Assembly: GCF_016862895.1 (NCBI RefSeq)
Contig: NZ_BONV01000001.1
Span: forward strand, 248,001 to 312,000
Direction: 5' to 3'
DNA length: 64,000 bases
Source: Planotetraspora kaengkrachanensis
GTDB taxonomy: Bacteria; Actinomycetota; Actinomycetes; Streptosporangiales; Streptosporangiaceae
A program made the position numbers and the translations under genes. The notes below the pieces were generated by a model. That model was not told the DNA's origin, searched no databases, and saw only the letters and a list, made by a program, of their open reading frames with translations. Each line of letters starts with the position of its first letter. Within the stretch, counting starts at the first letter, position 1. Positions 50,077 to 58,729 of the stretch are shown here, piece by piece.

Positions 50077-50088
50077 CCCGGGATCGAA

Positions 50089-50556
50089 GTGACGCCGCAA
50101 AGTGACGAGGACGAGGTCTGGCGTCAGATCGTCGCCTCATTCAATGAGAAGGCCGAGGACGCCTCGGCCGATCAGCCATGGCCTGACCGCGAGAACGTCG
50201 CCGTCGAGACCGTCCACGAGGACGGCGAGGCGCCCGAGCACGAAGACGAGCCGCGGGACGAGGCCGACGACGAGCCGGACGGCTCCGCGGAGCAGGCGGC
50301 CGACGACGAGGGTCACTACGTTCCCCCGCCTCCGCCGCCTCTTCCCCGCGGCGACGCCCTCAGCAGGCTCTCCTGGGTGGCGCTGTTCGGCGGCCCCGCC
50401 TACCTGTTACTCGCCGCGCTGCTGGAGTGGCCCATGGAGGGCTGGATCGTCTTCACCGCCGTCGCCGCGTTCATCGCCGGGTTCGTGACGCTGGTGGTCC
50501 GCATGGGCGACGGCCCGCCTTCCGACTCCGGCTGGGACGACGGCGCCGTCATCTGA
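50089..50556 (+). CDS. Small acidic membrane protein of unknown function
   Basis: The product has 155 residues starting at GTG 50089, 12 nt after the lipase. The first half is very acidic (EDGEAPEHEDEPRDEADDEP) with a PPPPPP run. Two membrane helices follow (WVALFGGPAYLLLAALLEW, GWIVFTAVAAFIAGFVTLVV). A DUF-type family in actinobacteria is likely, but I cannot name it. The 3' end (GGCGCCGTCATCTGA) is echoed downstream. Confidence 0.75.
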   Translation: MTPQSDEDEVWRQIVASFNEKAEDASADQPWPDRENVAVETVHEDGEAPEHEDEPRDEADDEPDGSAEQAADDEGHYVPPPPPPLPRGDALSRLSWVALFGGPAYLLLAALLEWPMEGWIVFTAVAAFIAGFVTLVVRMGDGPPSDSGWDDGAVI

Positions 50557-50623
50557 CGCAGGCCTTCACCATGAGCGGTGCCGTCATTCTGAGGGCCCGC
50601 GAACACGGCGCCGTCGTCCGTAG
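50542..50623 (+). repeat. Degenerate copies of the stop-codon region of the acidic membrane protein
   Basis: GGCGCCGTCATCTGA (50542-50556, gene end) recurs as GGTGCCGTCATTCTGA (50577-50592) and GGCGCCGTCGTCCGTAG (50607-50623), with starts 35 and 30 bp apart. Non-coding downstream. Confidence 0.55.
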
Positions 50624-50681
50624 GGGCGTTTTCGCCGCGACGGGACGCCTCGGCTGAGCACGGCGGCGCCCGACGGCCGGG

Positions 50682-51860
50682 TCATCCGGCGGCGGACCCT
50701 CGCTCACCGCCCGGCGGACCGAAACGCTCGACGAGGTCGGTGTAGTGGTCGTCGTCGCCGAGCGCGTGACCGACCGCCAAGGTGAGACCCGCGACGTGGG
50801 TGACGGCCTGGAGCCGCACCGTCCGGTCCGACGACGCCGCGTTGCCGCGGATCGTCGTCCACTTGGCTCCGTCGTACCGGAGCAGGAAACCCTCGGCCGC
50901 GTGGTCCGCGTCGTATCCCGACACCCAGTAGGTGCCGTCGCCGTCGCCGGTCACGCCGTACAGCTCGGCCTGCTTCGCCGGGGGGTCGGTCCGGATCCAG
51001 CGCTTGCCGTCCCATCGCAGGACCAGCGGGGAGATCTTGCCGCTGCTCCGGTAGACGCCGCCGACGGCGATCGCGTGCTTGCGGTCCCCGACGTAGACGT
51101 CGCGGAGGTAGCCGCCCTCGATGGAGGGCAGGTGCACGCTCTTCCACCCGGTGCCGGACAACCGCATGATCAGCGGCTGATCGCCGGTGTCGCCCACCGC
51201 CCATCCGTCGGACTTGCCGGTGACCGCCACGCCGTACAGGACGCCTTCCGGGCCCAGCGCCGTCGCCCACGTGCCGCCCTTGGCCGGGCCGCTGGTCGCG
51301 GCCATGAGCACCCGGTCGTCCCTGCTGCCCACCGCGACGACCCTGCCGGCCGAGGCCGCCACGCCGCCCAGCCAGTCTCCCGTGCGGAACTGCGGCACGG
51401 CGACGCGGTCGAACCCGTCACGCGACCCTTTGGCGACGTACGGCAGGCCGTCGTGGCCTTCGCCGACCGCCCAGACCTCGCCGGGGGACGAGACGGCCAC
51501 AGAACGCAGGTGGCCCGCTCCCGTGGTGTCCCCCCGGATCCCCACCTCGGTCCACGAGGTGCCGTTCCAGTGTGTGATCACGCCGCGGTTCATCCAGATG
51601 TCCCAGACGCTCTGCTGACCGACGGCCCAGATGTCGTCGGCGGACGCTCCGGCCACGTCGGACAACGACCCGTCGGGCTGCAACCTGGCCGACGAGGCGC
51701 CCTGGGCGACCTCCTGCTGAGCCGTCTTCCGGTCCGCCTTCTGGCGGCCCGGGTCTGCATGCGCGTGGGCCACCGATGTGGCGCGCAGGAGGGAGCCGGC
51801 CATGAGTCCGACGAACAGCACACACATCGGCACCGCACGACGTACCGGGCGGCGGGTCAT
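50682..51860 (-). CDS. Secreted beta-propeller-like protein of unknown function
   Basis: The product has 392 residues. A signal peptide (VLFVGLMAGSLLRATSVAHAHA) is followed by repeated blades such as ADDIWAVGQQ, PGEVWAVGEGHDG and KSDGWAVGDTG, about 45-55 residues apart, typical of actinobacterial propellers with a WAVG motif. Extracellular. No catalytic motif seen. Confidence 0.8.
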   Translation of the reverse strand: MTRRPVRRAVPMCVLFVGLMAGSLLRATSVAHAHADPGRQKADRKTAQQEVAQGASSARLQPDGSLSDVAGASADDIWAVGQQSVWDIWMNRGVITHWNGTSWTEVGIRGDTTGAGHLRSVAVSSPGEVWAVGEGHDGLPYVAKGSRDGFDRVAVPQFRTGDWLGGVAASAGRVVAVGSRDDRVLMAATSGPAKGGTWATALGPEGVLYGVAVTGKSDGWAVGDTGDQPLIMRLSGTGWKSVHLPSIEGGYLRDVYVGDRKHAIAVGGVYRSSGKISPLVLRWDGKRWIRTDPPAKQAELYGVTGDGDGTYWVSGYDADHAAEGFLLRYDGAKWTTIRGNAASSDRTVRLQAVTHVAGLTLAVGHALGDDDHYTDLVERFGPPGGERGSAAG

Positions 51861-51964
51861 GAATTGATCGTACGGGGATCGGAGAGCACGTCGGTCAACA
51901 GGTCACGATTCCGCACCCGAAGCGATGCCTGGCCGCGACCCGCGCGGAGTATCCCCACACGCCC

Positions 51965-52666
51965 CTAAACAGGCGCGACGTCGGCGACCACGGGCAGGTG
52001 GTCGCTGGCGTGGCGGAGGTCCTGACGTGCGGCGGCCTCCGCACCGCCGCACGCGAGGACGGCCAGCCCGTGATCCACGAAGATCGCGTCGATGCGCATG
52101 GCGGGGTCGCGCGCCGGGAAGGTCCGGCCCTCCCCGCGCGGCGCCCGGGCGTGGCCGTCGGTGAAACGGTCCGCGAGGTACGTCCACACCGGTTCGCCCG
52201 GCCGCTCGTTCACGTCCACGGCCAGTACGGCTTTCGCGCCCGACGTCCGCGCCGCGTCGTCCAGGATCTGGACGATCTGCGCGGCGTGCCGGAGCCTGGC
52301 CCGCGGCACGAGGTCGAGGTGGGCCGAGCCGACGGCGAACCGGGCACCTTCCTTCTCGACGATCGCGAGGGCCAGTGCCCGCCACTCAAGGCCGGGGATC
52401 CAGCGCAGCCTCTCCCCCTGCCCGCGGACGACCCGCACGCCGGGACCGGCGAGGACGCAGACCCCTCCGACCCTGCCGCCCGCGGCGACGCTCATTCCGG
52501 CGTCGTGGGCCAGCGCCTCCCGCCTGCGCCTCCAGGAGGGGCCGCGTGGCGCCTCCTGCAGGCACAACACGTCGGGCCGAGCCGCCCGGATGACGCGGAC
52601 CAGCGCGTCGCGGTCGTCACGCAACGACCGGACGTTGTAGGAGACGACGGTCAGCACGTCGGACAT
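51965..52666 (-). CDS. Endonuclease/exonuclease/phosphatase (EEP) family protein
   Basis: The protein has 233 residues. Mg2+-dependent EEP motifs in order: VVSYNVRSLRDD, VLCLQEAP (Glu), GSAHLDLVPR, AVDVNERPG, and SDHLPVVADV at the C-terminus. No signal peptide. Substrate (DNA, sugar phosphate or lipid) unknown. Shares its strand with glkA 19 nt upstream. Confidence 0.9.
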   Translation of the reverse strand: MSDVLTVVSYNVRSLRDDRDALVRVIRAARPDVLCLQEAPRGPSWRRRREALAHDAGMSVAAGGRVGGVCVLAGPGVRVVRGQGERLRWIPGLEWRALALAIVEKEGARFAVGSAHLDLVPRARLRHAAQIVQILDDAARTSGAKAVLAVDVNERPGEPVWTYLADRFTDGHARAPRGEGRTFPARDPAMRIDAIFVDHGLAVLACGGAEAAARQDLRHASDHLPVVADVAPV

Positions 52667-52684
52667 GAGGGGGCCGGCGGCGCG

Positions 52685-53626
52685 TCAGCGCTGCCGGGCG
52701 AGGTCGGCGGCACCGACGAGACCCGCGGAGGGGCCGAGCTCGGCGACCCGGATCTCGGCGAGGGGACGGTGTCCCCGGCCGGTGAGCCGTTCCGCGTAGG
52801 CCACGCGGACCTTGTCCATGAACAGGTCGGCGGCCGCGGAGACGCCCCCGCCGATGATGTACCGCCCGGGGTCGAGGATCGCCGCCAGGTCGGCCAGCCC
52901 CTGCGCGAGCCACTGCGCGAGGGAGTCGAACGCGTCGAGGGCGGCCCGGTCGCCGTTCCTCGCCGCCTCCGTCACGTGCTCGCCCCGCAGGACGTCGACG
53001 GAGCCGGCCAGTTCGAGCAGATGGACGGCCGACGAGGGGTCGGCCTCGGCGCTCGCCCGTGCGTCGATCAGCAGGGAGCTCCCGCTGGCGTACTTCTCCC
53101 AGCAGCCGCGGTGGCCGCAGCCGCAGGGCCGCCCGTCGGGGATCACCTGCATGTGCCCCCACTCGGCGCCCATCCCCCAACGCCCCCGGTAGAGCTCGCC
53201 GCCGAACACGGCGCCGCCGCCGATGCCGGTGCCGACCGTCACGCAGACCACGTGGGTCTCGCCGCGGCCGGCGCCGAAGCGGTACTCGCCCCAGGCCATG
53301 GCGTTGGCGTCGTTCTCGACCACCACGGGCAGGCCGACGAGCTCGCTGACCTTCTCCTGCAGGGGCTCCTCGCGCCAGGCGAGGTTGGGCGCGAACCTGA
53401 CGTGCGAGCGCGCCTCGTCCACGAACCCGGCGGCGCCCACGCCGACGGCCTCGATCTCATGCCGTCCGGCCAGCTCAGACACCACGTCGGCGATCGTCAC
53501 GGCGACCTTCTCCGGGTTGTCCGCCGGAGTCTGCCTGAGGCACCGCTCGAGAATCCGCCCGTCGTCGTCCACGACCCCAGATGCGATCTTGGTGCCGCCT
53601 ACGTCCACGCCGATGGTCAGCGCCAT
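52685..53626 (-). CDS. glkA: ROK-family glucokinase
   Basis: ATP-dependent glucose phosphorylation; in Streptomyces GlkA also mediates carbon-catabolite repression. The protein has 313 residues. The ATP motif is GVDVGGTKIASGVVDDDG, followed by ENDANAMAWGEYRFGAG, GTGIGGG and the ROK zinc motif CGCGHRGCWEKYASGSSL (near 165-182). Near the 5' end a 14-bp palindrome CGTACGGCCGTACG lies upstream. Confidence 0.95.
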   Translation of the reverse strand: MALTIGVDVGGTKIASGVVDDDGRILERCLRQTPADNPEKVAVTIADVVSELAGRHEIEAVGVGAAGFVDEARSHVRFAPNLAWREEPLQEKVSELVGLPVVVENDANAMAWGEYRFGAGRGETHVVCVTVGTGIGGGAVFGGELYRGRWGMGAEWGHMQVIPDGRPCGCGHRGCWEKYASGSSLLIDARASAEADPSSAVHLLELAGSVDVLRGEHVTEAARNGDRAALDAFDSLAQWLAQGLADLAAILDPGRYIIGGGVSAAADLFMDKVRVAYAERLTGRGHRPLAEIRVAELGPSAGLVGAADLARQR

Positions 53627-53690
53627 GGTGTCTTCCTCTCGCCCTCAGGCGTCCGGCCACGGCCCGGACCGGCACACGTCTTCGAGACAC

Positions 53691-53704
53691 CGTACGGCCG
53701 TACG
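53691..53704. promoter_or_regulatory. 14-bp perfect palindrome upstream of glkA
   Basis: CGTACGGCCGTACG, about 65 bp before the glkA start. It may be an operator, but CGTACGG words are common in this genome, so the call is weak. Confidence 0.35.
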
Positions 53705-53783
53705 AGGGGTGCCCTCGCCACAAAACCGCGTCGCCGGAACCGACCGAAGCCTGGCCCGGTCAAATCTGATCGAGCCGATCCAA

Positions 53784-54275
53784 TCAGCCGAGATCGATGT
53801 GTTCCACTCGGGGTTCCCCCTGCCGTGAGGCGGGCGGCCCGGAAGGCGCTCCCGGAGCCGAGCCGGAGGACGACCCGGACGACGGCCGCTGCAGGGCGTC
53901 GAACACCTGCCGCGCCGCGGCGAACAGCTCTCCTCCCGCCGCGATCAGGTGCTCGGCGACGTCTCCGCCCGACTCCTTGCGTGCGGCGATGACCCGGCAC
54001 ACCGGGCACGCGCGGCAGATGTACTCGTCGCCGTGGGACTCCGACACCGCCTCGCCCCACACGTCGTCGTCTCGGTCCCGACGGTCGCCGCCGCCGAAGT
54101 TGATCCCGAACCCGGTGGCGCCGCCCTTCACGACGCCCTTGCCGAACTCGCGGCCCATGCGCTGCTGAAGCGCGTCGAGCAGCTTCATCGCCTCTTCGGC
54201 GGCCGAGCCGAGCGGGTCCTGCCGCCGGCCCGCGCCGCTCGCGCCTGCTCCGCTGGTGTCCTTGCCGTCTGTCAT
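53784..54275 (-). CDS. DUF5304-like protein of unknown function
   Basis: The product has 163 residues: helical EEAMKLLDALQQRMGREFGKG segment, a Gly-rich stretch, then a CxxC-type motif ICRACPVCRVIAARKESGGDVAEHLI that could bind metal, and a Ser/Pro-rich tail. The start overlaps the ArsA-like ATPase stop (ATGA). The conserved order SRPBCC-ArsA-this gene suggests a shared process. Confidence 0.8.
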   Translation of the reverse strand: MTDGKDTSGAGASGAGRRQDPLGSAAEEAMKLLDALQQRMGREFGKGVVKGGATGFGINFGGGDRRDRDDDVWGEAVSESHGDEYICRACPVCRVIAARKESGGDVAEHLIAAGGELFAAARQVFDALQRPSSGSSSGSAPGAPSGPPASRQGEPRVEHIDLG

Positions 54276-55432
54276 TTCGCCCCTCCTGCCTCGAACCGTA
54301 CCCGGAGGCGGCCGTCGGAGAGCGTCGCGGAGGAGATACCCCGGCGAGCGAGGGCCAAAGGCAGGGCGATCACCCGCCGGTAGGGGCCGGCCGTGACGAT
54401 CAGCTCGTCGCCCTTGCGGGCCAGGTCGACGTCGGCCTTGTCGGCGAGCGGCAGGTCCAGCACCAGCTCGTCGGCGGTCATGCGCAGCGGCGGTTCGGCC
54501 TGGGGCCGGGCGAACGCGTCGGCGGAGCCGTACAGCTCCTCCGCGACGCCGGCGAGGGCGGCGGGGCCGACCGGTTCCGCGGCGAGGTACGGCACGGTCA
54601 TGACCGGCAGCGGCGCGAACGACTCGTCGACCTCGGCGAGCCGCCTGGCCTGCGCCTCGACCCAGCCCCTGCGCCACTCGTCGGCGCCGTCGGCGGGGAA
54701 GACCCGGTTGGCGATCACCGCGTCGACGCGGTAGCCGTACAGGCTGAGCGAGGTCAGCGTGCGGCGGGCCTCGGCGACCACGACCGCCTCCGGCGTGAGC
54801 ACCAGCCGGACGGAGGCGTCCGCGCCGGTCAGCAGCTCGCGGATGTCCAGCAGGGCGCGGTGCAGCCGCTCGCCCGCCGAGATGACCTCTCCCTGCGGGA
54901 CGCTCACCTTCGCGACGTGCCGCAACACCGGGGACACCGCTCTGAGCACGCGCCTGCCGACCGGGACGAGCCGGTTGACGTGCCAGTCGAACGCCTCGGG
55001 CAGGGCCAGCAGCCGCAGGGTCTCCGCGGTCGGCGCGCAGTCGACCACGATGACGTCCCACGTGCCCGTGCGGGCCTGCTCACGCAGCTCGAGCAGCGCG
55101 ATGATCTCCTCCGCCCCGGGGAGGACCGTGATCTCCTCGGAGGTGATCTCGTCGAGGCCCAGCTCGCCGAACAGGTTGGTGATGTAGTCGCGCAGCTCGC
55201 CCCAGTGCCGTTCGAGCGACTTCTGGGTGTCGACCTGCTGGAGGAAGAGGCCGGGAGCGGCCTCGACGGGCTCCTCCGACGCGGGGACGGCGAGGGCGTC
55301 GGCCAGGGAATGGGCCGTGTCGGTCGACACGACCAGCGTCTTCAGGCCGCGCGCCGCCGCGAGGGTCGCGGTCGCGGCGGCGACGGTGGTCTTGCCGACG
55401 CCCCCCTTCCCCGTGAAGAGGAGGATCCTCAT
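54272..55432 (-). CDS. ArsA/GET3-like ATPase
   Basis: The protein has 386 residues from ATG 55432, overlapping the SRPBCC stop. The deviant Walker A is LLFTGKGGVGKTTVAAATATLAA (residues 4-26), the switch region STDTAHSLADAL, and A-loop VDCAPTAETLRLL. One ATPase domain only, like Rv2184c in mycobacteria rather than two-domain arsenite pumps; no arsenic genes nearby. A role in membrane-protein or lipid handling is possible. Confidence 0.9.
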   Translation of the reverse strand: MRILLFTGKGGVGKTTVAAATATLAAARGLKTLVVSTDTAHSLADALAVPASEEPVEAAPGLFLQQVDTQKSLERHWGELRDYITNLFGELGLDEITSEEITVLPGAEEIIALLELREQARTGTWDVIVVDCAPTAETLRLLALPEAFDWHVNRLVPVGRRVLRAVSPVLRHVAKVSVPQGEVISAGERLHRALLDIRELLTGADASVRLVLTPEAVVVAEARRTLTSLSLYGYRVDAVIANRVFPADGADEWRRGWVEAQARRLAEVDESFAPLPVMTVPYLAAEPVGPAALAGVAEELYGSADAFARPQAEPPLRMTADELVLDLPLADKADVDLARKGDELIVTAGPYRRVIALPLALARRGISSATLSDGRLRVRFEAGGAK

Positions 55433-55866
55433 AGGCTCTCGACGCGCTTCTTCAGCCCGTTCAGCGCGGTGTCGACGAGGACCTTCTCCGCCTTGCGCTT
55501 GATCATCCCGATCATGGGGACCTTGAGCTCGACGGCGAGCTCGTAGGTCACGTCGGTTCCGGCGTCCCCGTCGGTGAGGCGGTAGCTGCCGCTCAGGCGG
55601 GACAACATCCGGCCCGCCTCGGCGATCTCCCAGCTGACGACCTCGTCGCCGGCCCAGTCGTAGGCGAGGACGTACTGGTCGCTGATCACGCCGGCGTCGA
55701 TGACGAACCGGACCTTGGCGGGCCTGGCGTCCTCCCCGACCTCCAGGACGTCCGCGCTCTTCACCTGGCCCGCCCATTCGGGATAGGCGGCGAAGTCCGC
55801 GATCACCGTCATGATCGCCGGTCGGCCGGCGCGGATGGTGACACTCGAGGTGGTGCGATCAGCCAT
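55429..55866 (-). CDS. SRPBCC (START-like) family protein
   Basis: The product has 145 residues with a helix-grip hydrophobic-ligand fold: VIADFAAYPEWAGQVKSADVLE at the N-terminus, SRLSGSYRLTDGDAGTDVTYELAVEL in the middle and a long C-terminal helix MIKRKAEKVLVDTALNGLKKRVESL. Corresponds to Rv2185c. Likely binds a lipid or polyketide-like molecule; coupled to the ArsA-like ATPase. Confidence 0.88.
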   Translation of the reverse strand: MADRTTSSVTIRAGRPAIMTVIADFAAYPEWAGQVKSADVLEVGEDARPAKVRFVIDAGVISDQYVLAYDWAGDEVVSWEIAEAGRMLSRLSGSYRLTDGDAGTDVTYELAVELKVPMIGMIKRKAEKVLVDTALNGLKKRVESL

Positions 55867-55880
55867 GGGCTAACCGTACT

Positions 55881-56648
55881 TCACCATTCCAGGGCGAAAG
55901 GCGTGCCGCGGCCGCGGAAATGGCCGACGTTGACGCACTCGGTCCGGCCGATCCGCGTCCTGCTCACCAGAGGCTGGTGTACGTGGCCGAACAGGGCGTA
56001 CCTGGGCTGGGTCGCCTTGATCGCCTCCAGTGTCGCCTCGCTGCCCCGCTCGAAGCGGCGGGCCACGACGTCGTACAGCAACTCCGGCACGGCCGGCGGG
56101 ATGTGGCAGCACAGCACGTCGACCTGGCCGACGGCCTCGACCTTCCGCGCGTAGTCCTCGTCGTCGATCTCGTACGGCGTGCGGTAGCGGGTGCGCAGGC
56201 CGCCGCCCACGAAGCCGAAGGTCAGCCCGCCGATCTCGACCTTCGTTCCGTCGAGCACCTGGTGGCCGGCCCGCAGGTAGTCCTTCCAGAGCAGCGGCAG
56301 GTCGACGTTGCCGTAGGTGAGGTACGCGGGCTCGGGCATGGCGGCGAAGATCTGCTCGTACTGTCTCCGTACGGCCGACTCGATGTGCCCGCGCGGGTCG
56401 CCGCCGAGGCCGGACCACAACACGGCCGACATCGCCCTGGCGTCGTCGAACCTGCCGGCCGTGCGCAGGCCGATGAACTCGGAGGCCTTCTCCGGGCCGA
56501 AGAGGTCGGCGAAGATCCCCTGGGAGTGATCCTGGTAGTCGACGAAGAGGATCAAATCGCCCAGGCACACGAGCGCGTCCGCGCCGTCTCCCGCGCGGGC
56601 CAGAGCGTCGACCCGGCCGTGGACGTCGCTGACGACATGAACCCGCAT
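55881..56648 (-). CDS. Metallophosphoesterase
   Basis: Calcineurin-like phosphatase of 255 residues. The five metal motifs are intact: VSDVHG (7-12), CLGDLI, TYGNVDLP, CCHIPPAVPE and FGHVHQPLVS. Cytoplasmic; the substrate could be a nucleotide or phosphoprotein. Start ATG 56648; 14 nt upstream of the SRPBCC gene, same strand. Confidence 0.88.
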   Translation of the reverse strand: MRVHVVSDVHGRVDALARAGDGADALVCLGDLILFVDYQDHSQGIFADLFGPEKASEFIGLRTAGRFDDARAMSAVLWSGLGGDPRGHIESAVRRQYEQIFAAMPEPAYLTYGNVDLPLLWKDYLRAGHQVLDGTKVEIGGLTFGFVGGGLRTRYRTPYEIDDEDYARKVEAVGQVDVLCCHIPPAVPELLYDVVARRFERGSEATLEAIKATQPRYALFGHVHQPLVSRTRIGRTECVNVGHFRGRGTPFALEW

Positions 56649-56887
56649 GGCGACATCGTAGTACCGCTCCGATTCGACCGACCAAGCGCTTGACCACAGG
56701 TCAGGCGATTGTCCCCTCCCGGCCCGAGCGGCACTGATAGCGTGCGCTTGACCCGGGATAACGCCTATATGACGGATCTACCGGTCCGTAACTTTGCGCG
56801 GTAACGTCCGGGGAGATCTCAGGGAATGACGTCCGCGACCGCCGTTCCGGCCTCGCGGAACCGGCGGAGCGTGACAGAGGAGTGACC

Positions 56888-58672
56888 GTGCGCGAGTTCA
56901 GTGTTCCCGTGCTGGTGGATGTGCCCCCGTCTGCCAACTGCACCGACGTGGTGTTCCAGCGCGCGGTGGACGAACCGGACACCGTCGTGATCCGCCGCAA
57001 GGACGGCGCCGCCGCCGACGCCCCCTGGAACCCCGTCACCGCCGCGGGCTTCCGCGCCGACGTCGCCGCCGTGGCCAAGGGACTGATCGCCGCCGGCGTC
57101 GAGGCCGGCGACCGGGTGGGCCTGATGTCCCGTACGCGCTACGAGTGGACGGTCACCGACTACGCCATCTGGGCGGCCGGCGCCGTGAGCGTGCCGATCT
57201 ACGAGACCTCCTCCGCCGACCAGGTGAAGTGGATCCTGTCCGACAGCGGCGCCAAGGCCGTCGTCGTCGAGCTGGCGTCCCACGAGGAGACGGTGCGGGA
57301 GGCCCTGCCGGACTTCCCCCTGATCTGGCGGATCGACGACGGCGGGCTCGACGAGCTCAAGACCGGCGGATCCGGCGTCGCCGACGACGCACTCGCCGAA
57401 CGCCGCGCGAGCAGGGGCGGCCACGACCTCGCCACGATCATCTACACGTCCGGGACCACGGGCATGCCGAAGGGCTGCCGGATCACCCACGACAACCTGC
57501 TCTTCACGGCGCGCAACGTCTCGCACGGCCCGCTCGAGGCGATGTTCGACGTGGACCACCGGGCGGCGCTGCTGTTCCTGCCCCTCGCCCACAGCTTCGC
57601 CCGGATCATCGAGGTGGTGCTGATCGAGACGGGCACGGTACTCGCGCACACCCCCAACATGAAGAACGTCGCCCCCGACCTGCAGGGGTTCAAGCCCACG
57701 TTCCTCCTCGGCGTGCCCCGCGTGTTCGAGAAGGTCTACAACGCCGCCGAGCAGAAGGCCGTGTCCGAGGGCAAGGGCAAGATCTTCCACGCCGCCGTAC
57801 GGACCGCGATCGACTGGAGCCGCGCGGAGAGCACCGGCGGCGCGGGGCTCGGCGTCCGGATCAAGCACGCGCTGTTCGACAAGCTCGTCTACGGCAAGCT
57901 GCGCGCCGCGACCGGCGGCGCCCTGAACACGGCGGTGTCCGGCGGCTCGGCCCTCGGCGAGCGGCTCGGGCACTTCTTCCGCGGCGTCGGCATCGAGGTG
58001 CTCGAGGGCTGGGGCCTCACCGAGACGAGCGCGCCGTCGACGGTCAACATCCCGGGCGCCAACAAGATCGGGACGGTCGGCAAGCCGTTCCCCGGCGTGA
58101 CCATCGGGATCGCGGACGACGGCGAGATCCTGGTCAAGGGACGCCACGTCTTCGACGGCTACTGGAACAACGAGCGCGCCACCAAGGAGGCCATCGACTC
58201 CGAGGGCTGGTTCCACACGGGCGACGTGGGCGAGCTCGACGAGGACGGCTACCTGAAGATCACCGGCCGCAAGAAGGAGATCCTCGTGACCGCGGGCGGC
58301 AAGAACGTGGCGCCCGCCCCGCTCGAGGACGCCATCCGGGCGCACCGCCTGATCAGCCAGGTCATGGTGGTCGGCGACGACCGGCCGTTCGTCGCCGCGC
58401 TCGTCACGCTCGATCCCGAGGCGATGGAGCAGTGGAAGCAGGCCAACGGCAAGACCGAGTACTCCACGACCGACCCGGCCCTGCAGGCCGAGGTGCAGGG
58501 CGCCGTCGACGTCGCCAACCGCATGGTCTCCAAGCCCGAGCAGATCAAGAAGTTCGTCATCCTGGAGAACGACCTGACCGAGGAGACCGGCCACCTCACG
58601 CCGTCGCTGAAGGTCAAGCGGGCGGTCGTGATGCGCGACTTCGCCAAGCAGGTCGACGAGCTCTACGGCTGA
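56888..58672 (+). CDS. Long-chain acyl-CoA ligase (FadD15-like)
   Basis: AMP-forming fatty-acid activation. The product has 594 residues. P-loop IIYTSGTTGMPKGC (near 182-195), then WGLTETSAPSTVN, GWFHTGDVGELDEDGYLKITGRKKE and the catalytic Lys near the C-terminus in LTPSLKVKR. GTG 56888 fits AGGAG 5 nt upstream better than the in-frame GTG two codons earlier (56882). Next to a PimB-like gene, as in M. tuberculosis Rv2187-Rv2188c. Confidence 0.92.
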   Translation: MREFSVPVLVDVPPSANCTDVVFQRAVDEPDTVVIRRKDGAAADAPWNPVTAAGFRADVAAVAKGLIAAGVEAGDRVGLMSRTRYEWTVTDYAIWAAGAVSVPIYETSSADQVKWILSDSGAKAVVVELASHEETVREALPDFPLIWRIDDGGLDELKTGGSGVADDALAERRASRGGHDLATIIYTSGTTGMPKGCRITHDNLLFTARNVSHGPLEAMFDVDHRAALLFLPLAHSFARIIEVVLIETGTVLAHTPNMKNVAPDLQGFKPTFLLGVPRVFEKVYNAAEQKAVSEGKGKIFHAAVRTAIDWSRAESTGGAGLGVRIKHALFDKLVYGKLRAATGGALNTAVSGGSALGERLGHFFRGVGIEVLEGWGLTETSAPSTVNIPGANKIGTVGKPFPGVTIGIADDGEILVKGRHVFDGYWNNERATKEAIDSEGWFHTGDVGELDEDGYLKITGRKKEILVTAGGKNVAPAPLEDAIRAHRLISQVMVVGDDRPFVAALVTLDPEAMEQWKQANGKTEYSTTDPALQAEVQGAVDVANRMVSKPEQIKKFVILENDLTEETGHLTPSLKVKRAVVMRDFAKQVDELYG

Positions 58673-58729
58673 CCCGCCGCGCAACGGGCCCGTCTCTACG
58701 GCTGACCCCGGCGCGTAACGGGGGCCCGT

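Noticed and set aside
53691-53704. Specific glucose-regulator operator
   Set aside because: CGTACGG is frequent throughout the window, so the palindrome alone is weak evidence.
51998-53992. 664-residue open frame on the + strand
   Set aside because: Antisense to the EEP protein and glucokinase genes.
56819-58684. 621-residue open frame on the - strand
   Set aside because: Antisense to the acyl-CoA ligase, with no recognisable domain.
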